Source of the DNA: Paludibacteraceae bacterium
GTDB taxonomy: Bacteria; Bacteroidota; Bacteroidia; Bacteroidales; Paludibacteraceae
Length of the DNA stretch: 6,658 nt
Direction: 5' to 3'
Assembly: GCA_017960065.1 (NCBI GenBank)
Contig: JAGCZK010000137.1
Coordinates: 1 to 6,658 of the forward strand
The notes under the pieces are model-generated. The model had not been told where the DNA came from. It was given only the letters and a program-made list of their open reading frames with translations, and made no database searches. Below are positions 1 to 5,873 of this stretch, in pieces (the stretch's first letter is position 1; each line of letters begins with the position of its first letter). The position numbers and the translations under genes were made by a program.

Positions 1-183
1 CATGAAGGCATAAGCGATGAAATTGACCGCCAAGCCAAGCAGGGCGAGGGCGTTGCTGACACCGAACTGGTTTTTGACAATCGAGCCCATCGAACCGGCA
101 AAGTTGGTTACGAACGCGATCATGAAATAAAGCAGGAACATGACCACTATGGGCAACACATAATTTTTGTTTTGTTTTTCCAT
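1..183 (-). CDS. Sugar MFS transporter, FucP-like (N-terminal 61 codons only)
   Basis: Partial gene; the rest lies beyond the left edge. The translation begins MEKQNKNYVLPIVVMFLLYF and ends in NFIAYAFM. A short charged, cytoplasmic-looking N-terminus is followed by a hydrophobic first membrane segment (about residues 9-29). The later SIVKNQFGVSNALALLG and NFIAYAFM stretches are typical of the start of Bacteroidota members of the FucP/glucose-galactose family of proton-linked sugar symporters. Such proteins usually have about 12 membrane helices and 400-440 residues and import hexoses or fucose across the inner membrane; the substrate cannot be told from this fragment. The ATG at 183 is the only good start and is preceded by AT-rich sequence. 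It lies downstream of carB in the same orientation but behind a strong terminator and has its own promoter candidate, so it is probably a separate transcription unit. The family call is from recognition by eye. Confidence 0.8.
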   Translation of the reverse strand, partial: MEKQNKNYVLPIVVMFLLYFMIAFVTNFAGSMGSIVKNQFGVSNALALLGLAVNFIAYAFM

Positions 184-216
184 AAAAATGATTTTAAAAA
201 ATTAGCAAGTTAGGCA

Positions 217-235
217 CGGCTGCACCCTGCAGCCG
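217..235 (-). promoter_or_regulatory. Perfect 8-bp hairpin in the leader of the MFS gene
   Basis: CGGCTGCA and TGCAGCCG are perfect inverted repeats separated by three bases. On the minus strand the structure sits between the TAACTTTG promoter candidate and the transporter ATG. A T-rich stretch follows, but only about ten bases after the stem, so it is not a classical terminator. It could be a 5' stabilising stem-loop, a palindromic operator for a sugar regulator, or a binding site for an RNA-binding protein. The sequence shows the repeat; the role is inferred. Confidence 0.5.
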
Positions 236-245
236 CAAACGATTT

Positions 246-253
246 CAAAGTTA
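246..253 (-). promoter_or_regulatory. Candidate -7 promoter element for the MFS transporter gene
   Basis: The minus strand reads TAACTTTG, an exact match to the Bacteroidota -7 consensus TAnnTTTG, 63 bases before the transporter ATG. No clear TTTG is seen at the -33 position, so the promoter is either weak, activator-dependent or a chance match. A start site here would place the hairpin at 217-235 almost at the 5' end of the mRNA. Confidence 0.45.
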
Positions 254-300
254 ATGAAATTTTCGGTTAATGCAGGCATTTCACCCCCGTTTTTTTCAAC

Positions 301-330
301 AAAAAAAGAGGGACGGCCAGGCCATCCCCC
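301..330 (-). terminator. Intrinsic terminator of carB
   Basis: On the minus strand, 26 bases after the carB stop, GGGGGATGG and CCGTCCCTC form a nine-pair stem (two G-U pairs) around a CCTGG loop. It is flanked by AAAA on the 5' side and followed by seven T residues at 307-301. This is a standard rho-independent terminator and should separate carB from the downstream MFS gene. The plus-strand reading has only a short, interrupted T run. Confidence 0.85.
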
Positions 331-356
331 TTTTCTTGAGTTATCAGTCAACCCGA

Positions 357-3300
357 TCAGGCTTTTTTGTACGATTCCCAGTCTTTGATCTGGATATCGT
401 TTTCCTTCATCTTGCAGAATGCGTGGATGAAGGCGCTGGCCAAACGGGCGTTGGTCAACAACGGAATGTTGTGGTCGATGGCGGCGCGACGGATTTTGTA
501 ACCGTTGGTCAGTTCGCGCTTGGTCTGGTTTTTCGGGATGTTGATTACCAGATCGAACTCTTTGTTGGCCATCATGTCGGTAATTTTGAGCTTGCTGTCT
601 TCGTCGGGCCAACCCACCACGGTGGCCTTCACGCCGTTTTCCTGCAGGAACTTCTGGGTTCCGGCCGTAGCGAAGATGTTGTAACCGGCGGCTTGCAGTC
701 TCTGGCACGGTTCGAGCAAATCGACTTTGGATTTGGCTTCGCCCGACGACACCATGATGTTTTTGGCCGGGATTTTGCACCCTACGGCAATCATCGAAGT
801 CAGGAGGGCTTCGCTGAACGAATCGCCGATGCAGCCTACCTCACCGGTCGAAGACATATCGACGCCCAAAATCGGGTCGGCCTTGTGCAGACGAGCGAAC
901 GAGAACTGCGAAGCCTTGACACCGATGCGCTCGATATCGAACACCGAAGAATCGGGTTTGGTATAGGGGGCGCCCAGCATGATGCGGGTAGCGGTTTCGA
1001 TAAAGTTGCGGCCCAACACCTTCGACACGAAGGGGAACGAACGCGAAGCGCGCAAGTTACATTCAATCACCTTGACATCGTTGTTCTTGGCCAGGTATTG
1101 GATATTGAACGGACCGGTAATGTGCAGTTCCTTGGCGATTTTCTTCGAAATCTTTTTGATGCGGCGCATGGTTTCGAAATAAATCTTTTGGGCCGGGAAT
1201 ACCAGCGTAGCGTCGCCCGAGTGCACACCGGCAAATTCGACGTGCTCGGAGATGGCGTATTCGACAATCTCGCCGTTGTTGGCCACGGCGTCGAACTCGA
1301 TTTCCTTGGCATTCTGCAGGAACGACGACACCACTACCGGATGGTCTTTCGACACCTTGGCGGCTACGGTCAGGAAGGTGTGCACCTGCTCTTTGTCGTA
1401 GCATACGTTCATGGCGGCACCCGAAAGCACATACGACGGACGGATCAGCACCGGATAGCCGACTTCGGCCACGAACTTGTCGATGTCCTCAAAGCTGGTC
1501 AACTCGCACCAACGCGGCTGATCGACGCCGATGCTGTCCAACATGGCCGAGAATTTGTGACGGTCTTCGGCACGGTCGATGTCGGTAGCCGAGGTGCCAA
1601 AGATAGGCACTCCCTGACGGTCGAGCTTGGTAGCCAGGTTGTTGGGGATTTGGCCACCCATCGAGATAAACACGCCTTTGGGTTTTTCCGAATCGAGCAC
1701 GTCGAGCACGCGTTCGAACGACAATTCGTCGAAGTACAGGCGGTCGCACATGTCATAGTCGGTCGAAACCGTTTCTGGGTTGTAGTTGATCATCACCGAT
1801 TCATAACCCAGTTTGCGGGCGGTTTGTACGGCGTTGACCGAGCACCAGTCAAACTCTACCGACGAACCGATACGGTAGGCACCCGAACCGAGCACCACCA
1901 CGGTTTCCTTGCCCGACTTCTGCAAGTTGAAGGTAGCCGGGGCACCGTAGGTAAAGTACAGGTAGTTGGTTTTCGAAGGATCTTCGGAAGCGACGGTGTT
2001 GATGCGGCGCACATTCGGGGTAACCGACTGTTTTTTACGCAAAGCGCGCACGCGCAGCATTTCTTTTTCCATGTTGCCCGAGGGATTTTCGACATAGCGG
2101 GCGATTTGGAAGTCGGAGAAGCCCAAACGCTTGGCCTCTTTCATCACTTCGGGGGTAATGTCCTCGATTTTCTTGAATTGGCCCAGCACCTTGGTAAACT
2201 TGTAGATGTTCTCGAGTTTGCCGAGGAACCAGGGGTCAATTTTGGTCAGTTTTTCGATTTGACCGATCGTGTAGCCTTTTTCGAAGGCATCGGCGATTGC
2301 GAAGATACGCAAATCGGTCGGGTGCGACAAGGCGGTTTCGATGTCATCGAAGTGCAGGTCGTTGTTGCCAACGAAGCCGTGCATGCCCTGACCGATCATA
2401 CGCAGACCCTTCTGCATGATTTCTTCGAACGACTGGCCGATCGACATGATTTCGCCGACCGATTTCATCGAAGAACCGATTTCGCGGCTTACGCCGACAA
2501 ACTTGGTCAAGTCCCAGCGGGGGATCTTGGCCACGATGTAATCGACCGAAGGAGCCACATAGGCCGAATTGGGCGTGCCCATTTCGCCGATTTGGTCGAG
2601 GGTGTAACCCAAAGCCAACTTGGCGGCCACATAGGCCAAAGGATAACCCGAGGCTTTCGAAGCCAAGGCCGACGAGCGGCTCAAACGGGCGTTGATTTCG
2701 ATGATGCGGTAGTCGTTGGTTTCGGCGTTGAAGGCGAACTGGATGTTGCACTCGCCCACGATGCCGATGTGGCGAACCACCTTGATGGTGATTTCCTGCA
2801 ACATTTTGATCTGTGCCTCAGACAAGGTCTGAATCGGCGCCACCACAATACTTTCGCCGGTGTGGATACCGAGCGGGTCAACGTTTTCCATCGGCACTAC
2901 CGTGAAGCAGTGGTCGTTGGCGTCGCGAATCACCTCAAACTCGATTTCCTTCCAGCCCTTGAGGCTCTCTTCCACCAAAATCTGTTTGGAATACGACAGG
3001 GCGCTTTCGCACAAGGCCTTGAATTCGGTTTCGTTGGAGCAGACACCCGAGCCCAAACCACCGAGGGCGTAAGCCGAGCGGACCATCACCGGGAAGCCCA
3101 GGCGGTGTGCCACCTTGAGGGCGTCTTCCATCGACTCAACGGCTTGCGAAACCGGGGTCTTGGCATCGATTTGGTTCAGACTCTTGACGAACAGGTCGCG
3201 ATCTTCGGTCACCATGATGGCTTCGACCGAAGTACCCAGCACCTCCACCCCGTACTCTTTGAGCACGCCGGAGTTGTACAGTTCGGTACCGCAGTTGAGC

Positions 3301-3578
3301 GCGGTTTGTCCGCCGAAGGCCAGCAAGATACCGTCGGGACGTTCTTTTTTAATGATTTCCGTAACAAAATGAGTGGTTACCGGCAGAAAATACACTTTGT
3401 CAGCCACTCCTTCCGAGGTTTGGATGGTAGCGATGTTCGGGTTGATCAGGATGGTTTCGATCCCTTCCTGACGCATGGCTTTCAATGCTTGCGAACCCGA
3501 ATAGTCAAATTCACCCGCTTGTCCGATCTTCAATGCACCGGAGCCAAGCAAAATCACTTTTTTAAACGTCTTTTTCAT
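357..3578 (-). CDS. carB: Carbamoyl-phosphate synthase large subunit, CAD/CPS-II-like
   Basis: Makes carbamoyl phosphate from bicarbonate, two ATP and ammonia (normally channelled from glutamine by CarA), feeding pyrimidine and arginine synthesis in the cytoplasm. It has 1073 residues, the family's usual length. The two ATP-grasp halves are clear: the first has the phosphate loop GGLGSG at 173-178 and metal-site EINARLSRSSALASK at 294-308; the second has SSVEFDW from 572, NPETVSTDYDMCDRLYFD at 600-617, RPSYVLSGAAM at 713-723 and ECNLRASRSFPFVSK at 839-853. A C-terminal MGS-like regulatory domain includes ATAGTQKFLQENGV (970-983). Wording throughout is closer to animal CAD than to E. coli CarB, e.g. 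VLSGAAM where E. coli has VLGGRAM. No carA is adjacent in this window. By complementarity to the open antisense frame, the gene uses no TTA, CTA or TCA codon. The start follows A-rich AGTATAAGAT; transcription passes a leader terminator first. Confidence 0.97.
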   Translation of the reverse strand: MKKTFKKVILLGSGALKIGQAGEFDYSGSQALKAMRQEGIETILINPNIATIQTSEGVADKVYFLPVTTHFVTEIIKKERPDGILLAFGGQTALNCGTELYNSGVLKEYGVEVLGTSVEAIMVTEDRDLFVKSLNQIDAKTPVSQAVESMEDALKVAHRLGFPVMVRSAYALGGLGSGVCSNETEFKALCESALSYSKQILVEESLKGWKEIEFEVIRDANDHCFTVVPMENVDPLGIHTGESIVVAPIQTLSEAQIKMLQEITIKVVRHIGIVGECNIQFAFNAETNDYRIIEINARLSRSSALASKASGYPLAYVAAKLALGYTLDQIGEMGTPNSAYVAPSVDYIVAKIPRWDLTKFVGVSREIGSSMKSVGEIMSIGQSFEEIMQKGLRMIGQGMHGFVGNNDLHFDDIETALSHPTDLRIFAIADAFEKGYTIGQIEKLTKIDPWFLGKLENIYKFTKVLGQFKKIEDITPEVMKEAKRLGFSDFQIARYVENPSGNMEKEMLRVRALRKKQSVTPNVRRINTVASEDPSKTNYLYFTYGAPATFNLQKSGKETVVVLGSGAYRIGSSVEFDWCSVNAVQTARKLGYESVMINYNPETVSTDYDMCDRLYFDELSFERVLDVLDSEKPKGVFISMGGQIPNNLATKLDRQGVPIFGTSATDIDRAEDRHKFSAMLDSIGVDQPRWCELTSFEDIDKFVAEVGYPVLIRPSYVLSGAAMNVCYDKEQVHTFLTVAAKVSKDHPVVVSSFLQNAKEIEFDAVANNGEIVEYAISEHVEFAGVHSGDATLVFPAQKIYFETMRRIKKISKKIAKELHITGPFNIQYLAKNNDVKVIECNLRASRSFPFVSKVLGRNFIETATRIMLGAPYTKPDSSVFDIERIGVKASQFSFARLHKADPILGVDMSSTGEVGCIGDSFSEALLTSMIAVGCKIPAKNIMVSSGEAKSKVDLLEPCQRLQAAGYNIFATAGTQKFLQENGVKATVVGWPDEDSKLKITDMMANKEFDLVINIPKNQTKRELTNGYKIRRAAIDHNIPLLTNARLASAFIHAFCKMKENDIQIKDWESYKKA

Positions 3579-3619
3579 ATCTTATACTGTTAGAATTTGC
3601 ATTCCTCGTCTTTGGGCAC

Positions 3620-3654
3620 AAAAAAAATGCGTTAGAAACAACTATCTAACGCAT
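3620..3654 (-). terminator. Intrinsic terminator/attenuator in the carB leader
   Basis: On the minus strand ATGCGTTAGA (3654-3645) and TCTAACGCAT (3636-3627) form a perfect ten-pair stem with an eight-base loop, running into eight T residues (3627-3620). It lies 42 bases before the carB ATG. No TAnnTTTG promoter is seen between it and carB, while a consensus promoter lies upstream of it, so carB transcripts should have to read through. It may also end transcripts arriving from rarA-sprT. The stem and T tract are plain in the sequence; the attenuator role is inferred. Confidence 0.85.
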
Positions 3655-3734
3655 CAACAGGAAAAATGACAACAAATAAACAAGTCCAGCGGTTTCGCAT
3701 GGGTACTCATCTTATGTTTCAAAATTCCGTTCAT
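3654..3734 (-). CDS. Candidate leader peptide of the carB attenuator
   Basis: A 26-codon ORF fills the space between the carB promoter and the terminator hairpin. An in-frame internal ATG at 3710 would give an 18-residue version, MSTHAKPLDLFICCHFSC. Neither start has a Shine-Dalgarno sequence, which is normal for this phylum; the first follows CGAAAA, the second AACATAAG. The TGA stop occupies 3656-3654, so its A is the first base of the terminator stem and a ribosome at the stop would cover the 5' arm. The stretch 3684-3652 is 20 U out of 33 in the RNA, as needed for polymerase pausing at low UTP in the pyrBI model. Three UGU cysteine codons are present, but cysteine control of carB has no obvious logic. 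No family is recognised. An ORF this short can arise by chance; its exact placement is the main support. Confidence 0.5.
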   Translation of the reverse strand: MNGILKHKMSTHAKPLDLFICCHFSC

Positions 3735-3755
3735 TTTTCGTTGGCTCAAATTGGT

Positions 3756-3788
3756 GCAAAGGTAGTGCTTTTTTTTCTCTCGCAAAAA
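3756..3788 (-). promoter_or_regulatory. Bacteroidota-type promoter for the carB leader
   Basis: The minus strand carries TTTTTG (3788-3783), 18 bases, then TACCTTTGC (3764-3756). This matches the TTTG -33 and TAnnTTTG -7 elements of the Bacteroides primary sigma factor with acceptable spacing. It begins directly after the sprT stop codon at 3791. Transcription would start near 3750, giving a carB leader of about 170 nt that includes the leader ORF and terminator. Confidence 0.75.
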
Positions 3789-3790
3789 TA

Positions 3791-4504
3791 TTACCGGATA
3801 TTTTTTAAAATATTTATGAACATCCCGCCAAGGGATTTCGGAAGCGAAATTTCGCGGCAGACCGCGGGCTGGATTTTCGTCTGCCAGTCGGCGGCGCTGT
3901 ATTTATAATAATGTGCCACCTTCCGCGAATTGCGCATCCGGCGAAACTCCACTCCCCGGCACAGGTACAGCCGGATCTCCGAAAAACGGGGCTGCAGCAC
4001 CTGCCGGTAGAGGTAGCGCAGGTTCGGGCCGCTGGCGCGGCACAGGGCATATCCGTCGCCATCGGGCCATACAAAGACATAGCAGTTTACCGGCTTCGGC
4101 GCTTCGGCCCTTGTCTGCACCACCTGCTCGGGCAAACGCGTACAACGGGTAATCACATAGCGGCCGTCGCTTTGCCGGCGAATCGCCTCGGCCTTCTGCC
4201 TGAACGTGTCACCGTGATTGCCGCGGCGCAAGTGCAAAACCGCATGCTGCCACAAATGAATCATTTCGTGCAAAAGGGTCGTCCGGTAGGCCTGCTCGTC
4301 GAGCGGATAATAGGCCGACACGGCAATCAGGCTGCAATCGGGCCTAAAGTAGCCGAGCACCGACGACTTGCGCCGCCCGATTTTCCACGAAGGTTCGGGC
4401 AGTTGTCCGTCGAAATACAGCGGATTGAATTCGAGAAACCAACGATGCAGATCGGCGACCGTCAGCTGCATCGCACCGGATTGTGGCGTCAGCGTTTCCA
4501 CCAT
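3791..4504 (-). CDS. SprT-like zinc metalloprotease domain protein
   Basis: A 237-residue protein. Residues about 14-36 (LTVADLHRWFLEFNPLYFDG) are the typical SprT-like opening, followed by LGYF and the zinc motif HEMIH at 79-83, with a third likely ligand at His97 in NHGDTF. E80 would be the catalytic glutamate. This domain is shared with bacterial SprT and eukaryotic Spartan, which degrades proteins crosslinked to DNA. The C-terminal half (about 120-237) is basic and aromatic-rich, lacks the CxxC zinc ribbon of classical SprT, and is not recognised. The ATG at 4504 overlaps the last 16 nt of rarA (ATGGTGGAAACGCTGA contains both the start and the rarA stop), pointing to translational coupling. 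A second ATG at codon 12 (4471) would remove the overlap and still keep the domain. No signal peptide, so cytoplasmic. Fold is confident; DNA-protein crosslink repair is inference. Confidence 0.88.
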   Translation of the reverse strand: MVETLTPQSGAMQLTVADLHRWFLEFNPLYFDGQLPEPSWKIGRRKSSVLGYFRPDCSLIAVSAYYPLDEQAYRTTLLHEMIHLWQHAVLHLRRGNHGDTFRQKAEAIRRQSDGRYVITRCTRLPEQVVQTRAEAPKPVNCYVFVWPDGDGYALCRASGPNLRYLYRQVLQPRFSEIRLYLCRGVEFRRMRNSRKVAHYYKYSAADWQTKIQPAVCREISLPKSLGGMFINILKNIR

Positions 4505-5757
4505 TGTCGGATACGTTGCCAGAGACGGGCCTCGGCCTCGTTGTTTTGGGCCTGCCAGAACTGCTTGCCGCGAATGGCGTCGGGCAAGTACTGCTGTTCG
4601 ACAAAATGGCCTTCAAAATCGTGGGGATACTTGTAATCGGCCCCGTGTCCCATCTTTTTGAGCATGGTGGTCGGCGCGTTGCGCAAATGCAGGGGGACCG
4701 GCAGGTTGCCCGAGCGTTTCACTTCGTCGAGGGCGGCGCCGATAGCCAGGTAAGCCGAGTTGCTCTTGGGCGAAGTGGCCAGATAGATGGCAGTTTCGGA
4801 CAAGGCGATGCGCGCTTCGGGCCAGCCGATTTTCTGCACCGACTCAAAGCAGGCGTTGGCCAGCAACAGGGCGTTGGGATTGGCCAGACCGATATCTTCG
4901 GCCGCCGAAATCATCAGCCGTCGGGCAATGAACTTGGGGTCCTCGCCCCCCTCGACCATCCGGGCCAGCCAATAGACCGCGGCCTGCGGATCGCTGCCGC
5001 GACTCGACTTGATAAACGCGGAGATGATATCGTAGTGCATGTCGCCCAGCTTGTCGTACATGGCCAGGTTGGCCTGCAGGCAATCCACGACCGCCTGGTC
5101 GGTAATGACGATTTTATCGGTATTGTTCCCGCCCACAGCGCTGCACACCATTTCGAGGGCATTGAGCAGCTTGCGCGCATCCCCGCCCGAAAAGCGCATC
5201 AGGGCTTCGGTCTCGCGCAGTTCGATTTTCTTTTCCTTGAGCACCTCGTCGTTGGCGAGGGCATACTCCAGCAACGACTGCAGGTCGTCGCGCTCGAGCA
5301 GCTTGAGCACATACACGGCGCAACGCGAAAGCAACGGCGTGATCACCTCGAACGACGGGTTTTCGGTGGTCGCCCCAATCAGCGTCACGATTCCCTTTTC
5401 GACAGCCGCCAACAGCGAATCCTGCTGCGATTTGCTGAAGCGGTGAATCTCATCTATAAATAATATAGGTGAAGCCGTGTTGAAGAACATGGATTTCTGG
5501 GCCTTTTCGATGACGTCGCGCACATCCTTGACCGACGAGCTGACGGCACTGAGCGAAAAGAACGGCACCTCGCACGACTTGGCCAAAATGTAGGCCAGCG
5601 TGGTTTTGCCCACCCCGGGAGGCCCCCAGAGGATAAACGAATTGATCCGGCCGCTTTCGGCCATTTTGCGCAACACCGCCCCCTCGCCGACCAGGTGTTT
5701 CTGGCCGATGTAACGGTCGAGCGTTTCGGGACGCAGTCGTTCTGCCAATGGTTTCAT
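4489..5757 (-). CDS. rarA: Replication-associated recombination protein A (RarA/MgsA AAA+ ATPase)
   Basis: RarA is a clamp-loader-like AAA+ ATPase that acts at stalled replication forks and DNA ends; relatives are yeast Mgs1 and human WRNIP1. From the ATG at 5757 it has 422 residues, the usual length. Walker A is GPPGVGKT (45-52), Walker B ILFIDEIHRF (98-107), sensor 1 lies in IGATTENPSF (128-136), the arginine finger in PLLSRC (R145) and sensor 2 in GGDARKLLN (191-199). The C-terminal tetramerisation part has MHYDIISAFIKSSRGSDP (240-257) and NLPVPLHLRNAPT (351-363). The start MKPLAERLRP matches the family; an upstream TTG at 5793 in the same frame adds 12 unlikely residues and overlaps the promoter. 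It overlaps sprT downstream by 16 nt. Its only TTA and only TCA codons cluster at Walker B. All key residues are present, so the protein should be active. Confidence 0.96.
   Translation of the reverse strand: MKPLAERLRPETLDRYIGQKHLVGEGAVLRKMAESGRINSFILWGPPGVGKTTLAYILAKSCEVPFFSLSAVSSSVKDVRDVIEKAQKSMFFNTASPILFIDEIHRFSKSQQDSLLAAVEKGIVTLIGATTENPSFEVITPLLSRCAVYVLKLLERDDLQSLLEYALANDEVLKEKKIELRETEALMRFSGGDARKLLNALEMVCSAVGGNNTDKIVITDQAVVDCLQANLAMYDKLGDMHYDIISAFIKSSRGSDPQAAVYWLARMVEGGEDPKFIARRLMISAAEDIGLANPNALLLANACFESVQKIGWPEARIALSETAIYLATSPKSNSAYLAIGAALDEVKRSGNLPVPLHLRNAPTTMLKKMGHGADYKYPHDFEGHFVEQQYLPDAIRGKQFWQAQNNEAEARLWQRIRQWWKR
5454..5468. repeat. Interrupted palindrome CTATA-N5-TATAG inside rarA
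   Basis: The plus strand reads CTATAAATAATATAG, a five-base inverted repeat around AATAA. It covers the Walker B codons of rarA and is far more AT-rich than its surroundings. Whether it is a protein-binding site or a by-product of unusual codons cannot be told from sequence. Confidence 0.5.
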
Positions 5758-5790
5758 GCCGGTTTGTCTGTTTTTTGTTTGGAATTGCCA

Positions 5791-5798
5791 CAAAATTA
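5791..5798 (-). promoter_or_regulatory. Candidate promoter of the rarA-sprT operon
   Basis: The minus strand reads TAATTTTG, an exact TAnnTTTG -7 match, 33 bases before the rarA ATG. About 17 bases further upstream is TTTC, one base from the -33 TTTG. Transcription would begin roughly 25-30 nt before the start codon. It is divergent from the lipoprotein promoter. Confidence 0.6.
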
Positions 5799-5842
5799 CA
5801 AAAAAATCGGAGGGAGAAAGTCATTATTTTCAAAATTATTGC

Positions 5843-5850
5843 TAAATTTG
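5843..5850 (+). promoter_or_regulatory. Candidate promoter of the small lipoprotein gene
   Basis: The plus strand reads TAAATTTGC, matching the TAnnTTTG -7 consensus, 23 bases before the lipoprotein ATG. The -33 region is AT-rich with no clean TTTG. With the rarA promoter this makes a divergent pair inside a 116-base gap. Confidence 0.6.
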
Positions 5851-5873
5851 CATTACTAAATGCTTACCTATTT

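Noticed and set aside
202..780. Minus-strand ORF of 192 codons covering the carB 3' end, including a possible short peptide MPALTENFINFEIVCGC from 274
   Set aside because: Mostly an out-of-frame reading of carB; the tail spans the terminator and the transporter promoter candidate, so it is unlikely to be transcribed as an mRNA for a peptide.
270..3593. Plus-strand ORF of 1107 codons opposite carB
   Set aside because: It is codon-aligned antisense to an unmistakable carB and shows no recognisable domain; it stays open because carB avoids TTA, CTA and TCA.
3620..3654. Reading the hairpin only as the terminator of rarA-sprT
   Set aside because: It lies over 135 bases past the sprT stop and downstream of a consensus promoter, with no other promoter before carB, so carB transcripts should meet it too. 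A double role remains possible.
3579..3750. PyrR-binding leader or a metabolite riboswitch upstream of carB
   Set aside because: No multi-stem aptamer and no alternative antiterminator pairing with the 5' arm upstream could be found; a TCTAAC at 3594-3589 could pair with the 5' arm but is transcribed after the terminator.
3911..4636. Plus-strand ORF of 241 codons opposite sprT and the end of rarA
   Set aside because: Codon-aligned shadow of the minus-strand genes; no promoter, no start context, no recognisable motifs.
4483..5463. Plus-strand ORF of 326 codons opposite rarA
   Set aside because: Codon-aligned shadow; it ends exactly at the rare TTA codon of rarA.
5758..5793. Upstream TTG start for rarA adding 12 residues
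   Set aside because: The added residues do not match the family N-terminus, the codon is TTG and it lies inside the TAATTTTG promoter element; the ATG at 5757 fits the family.
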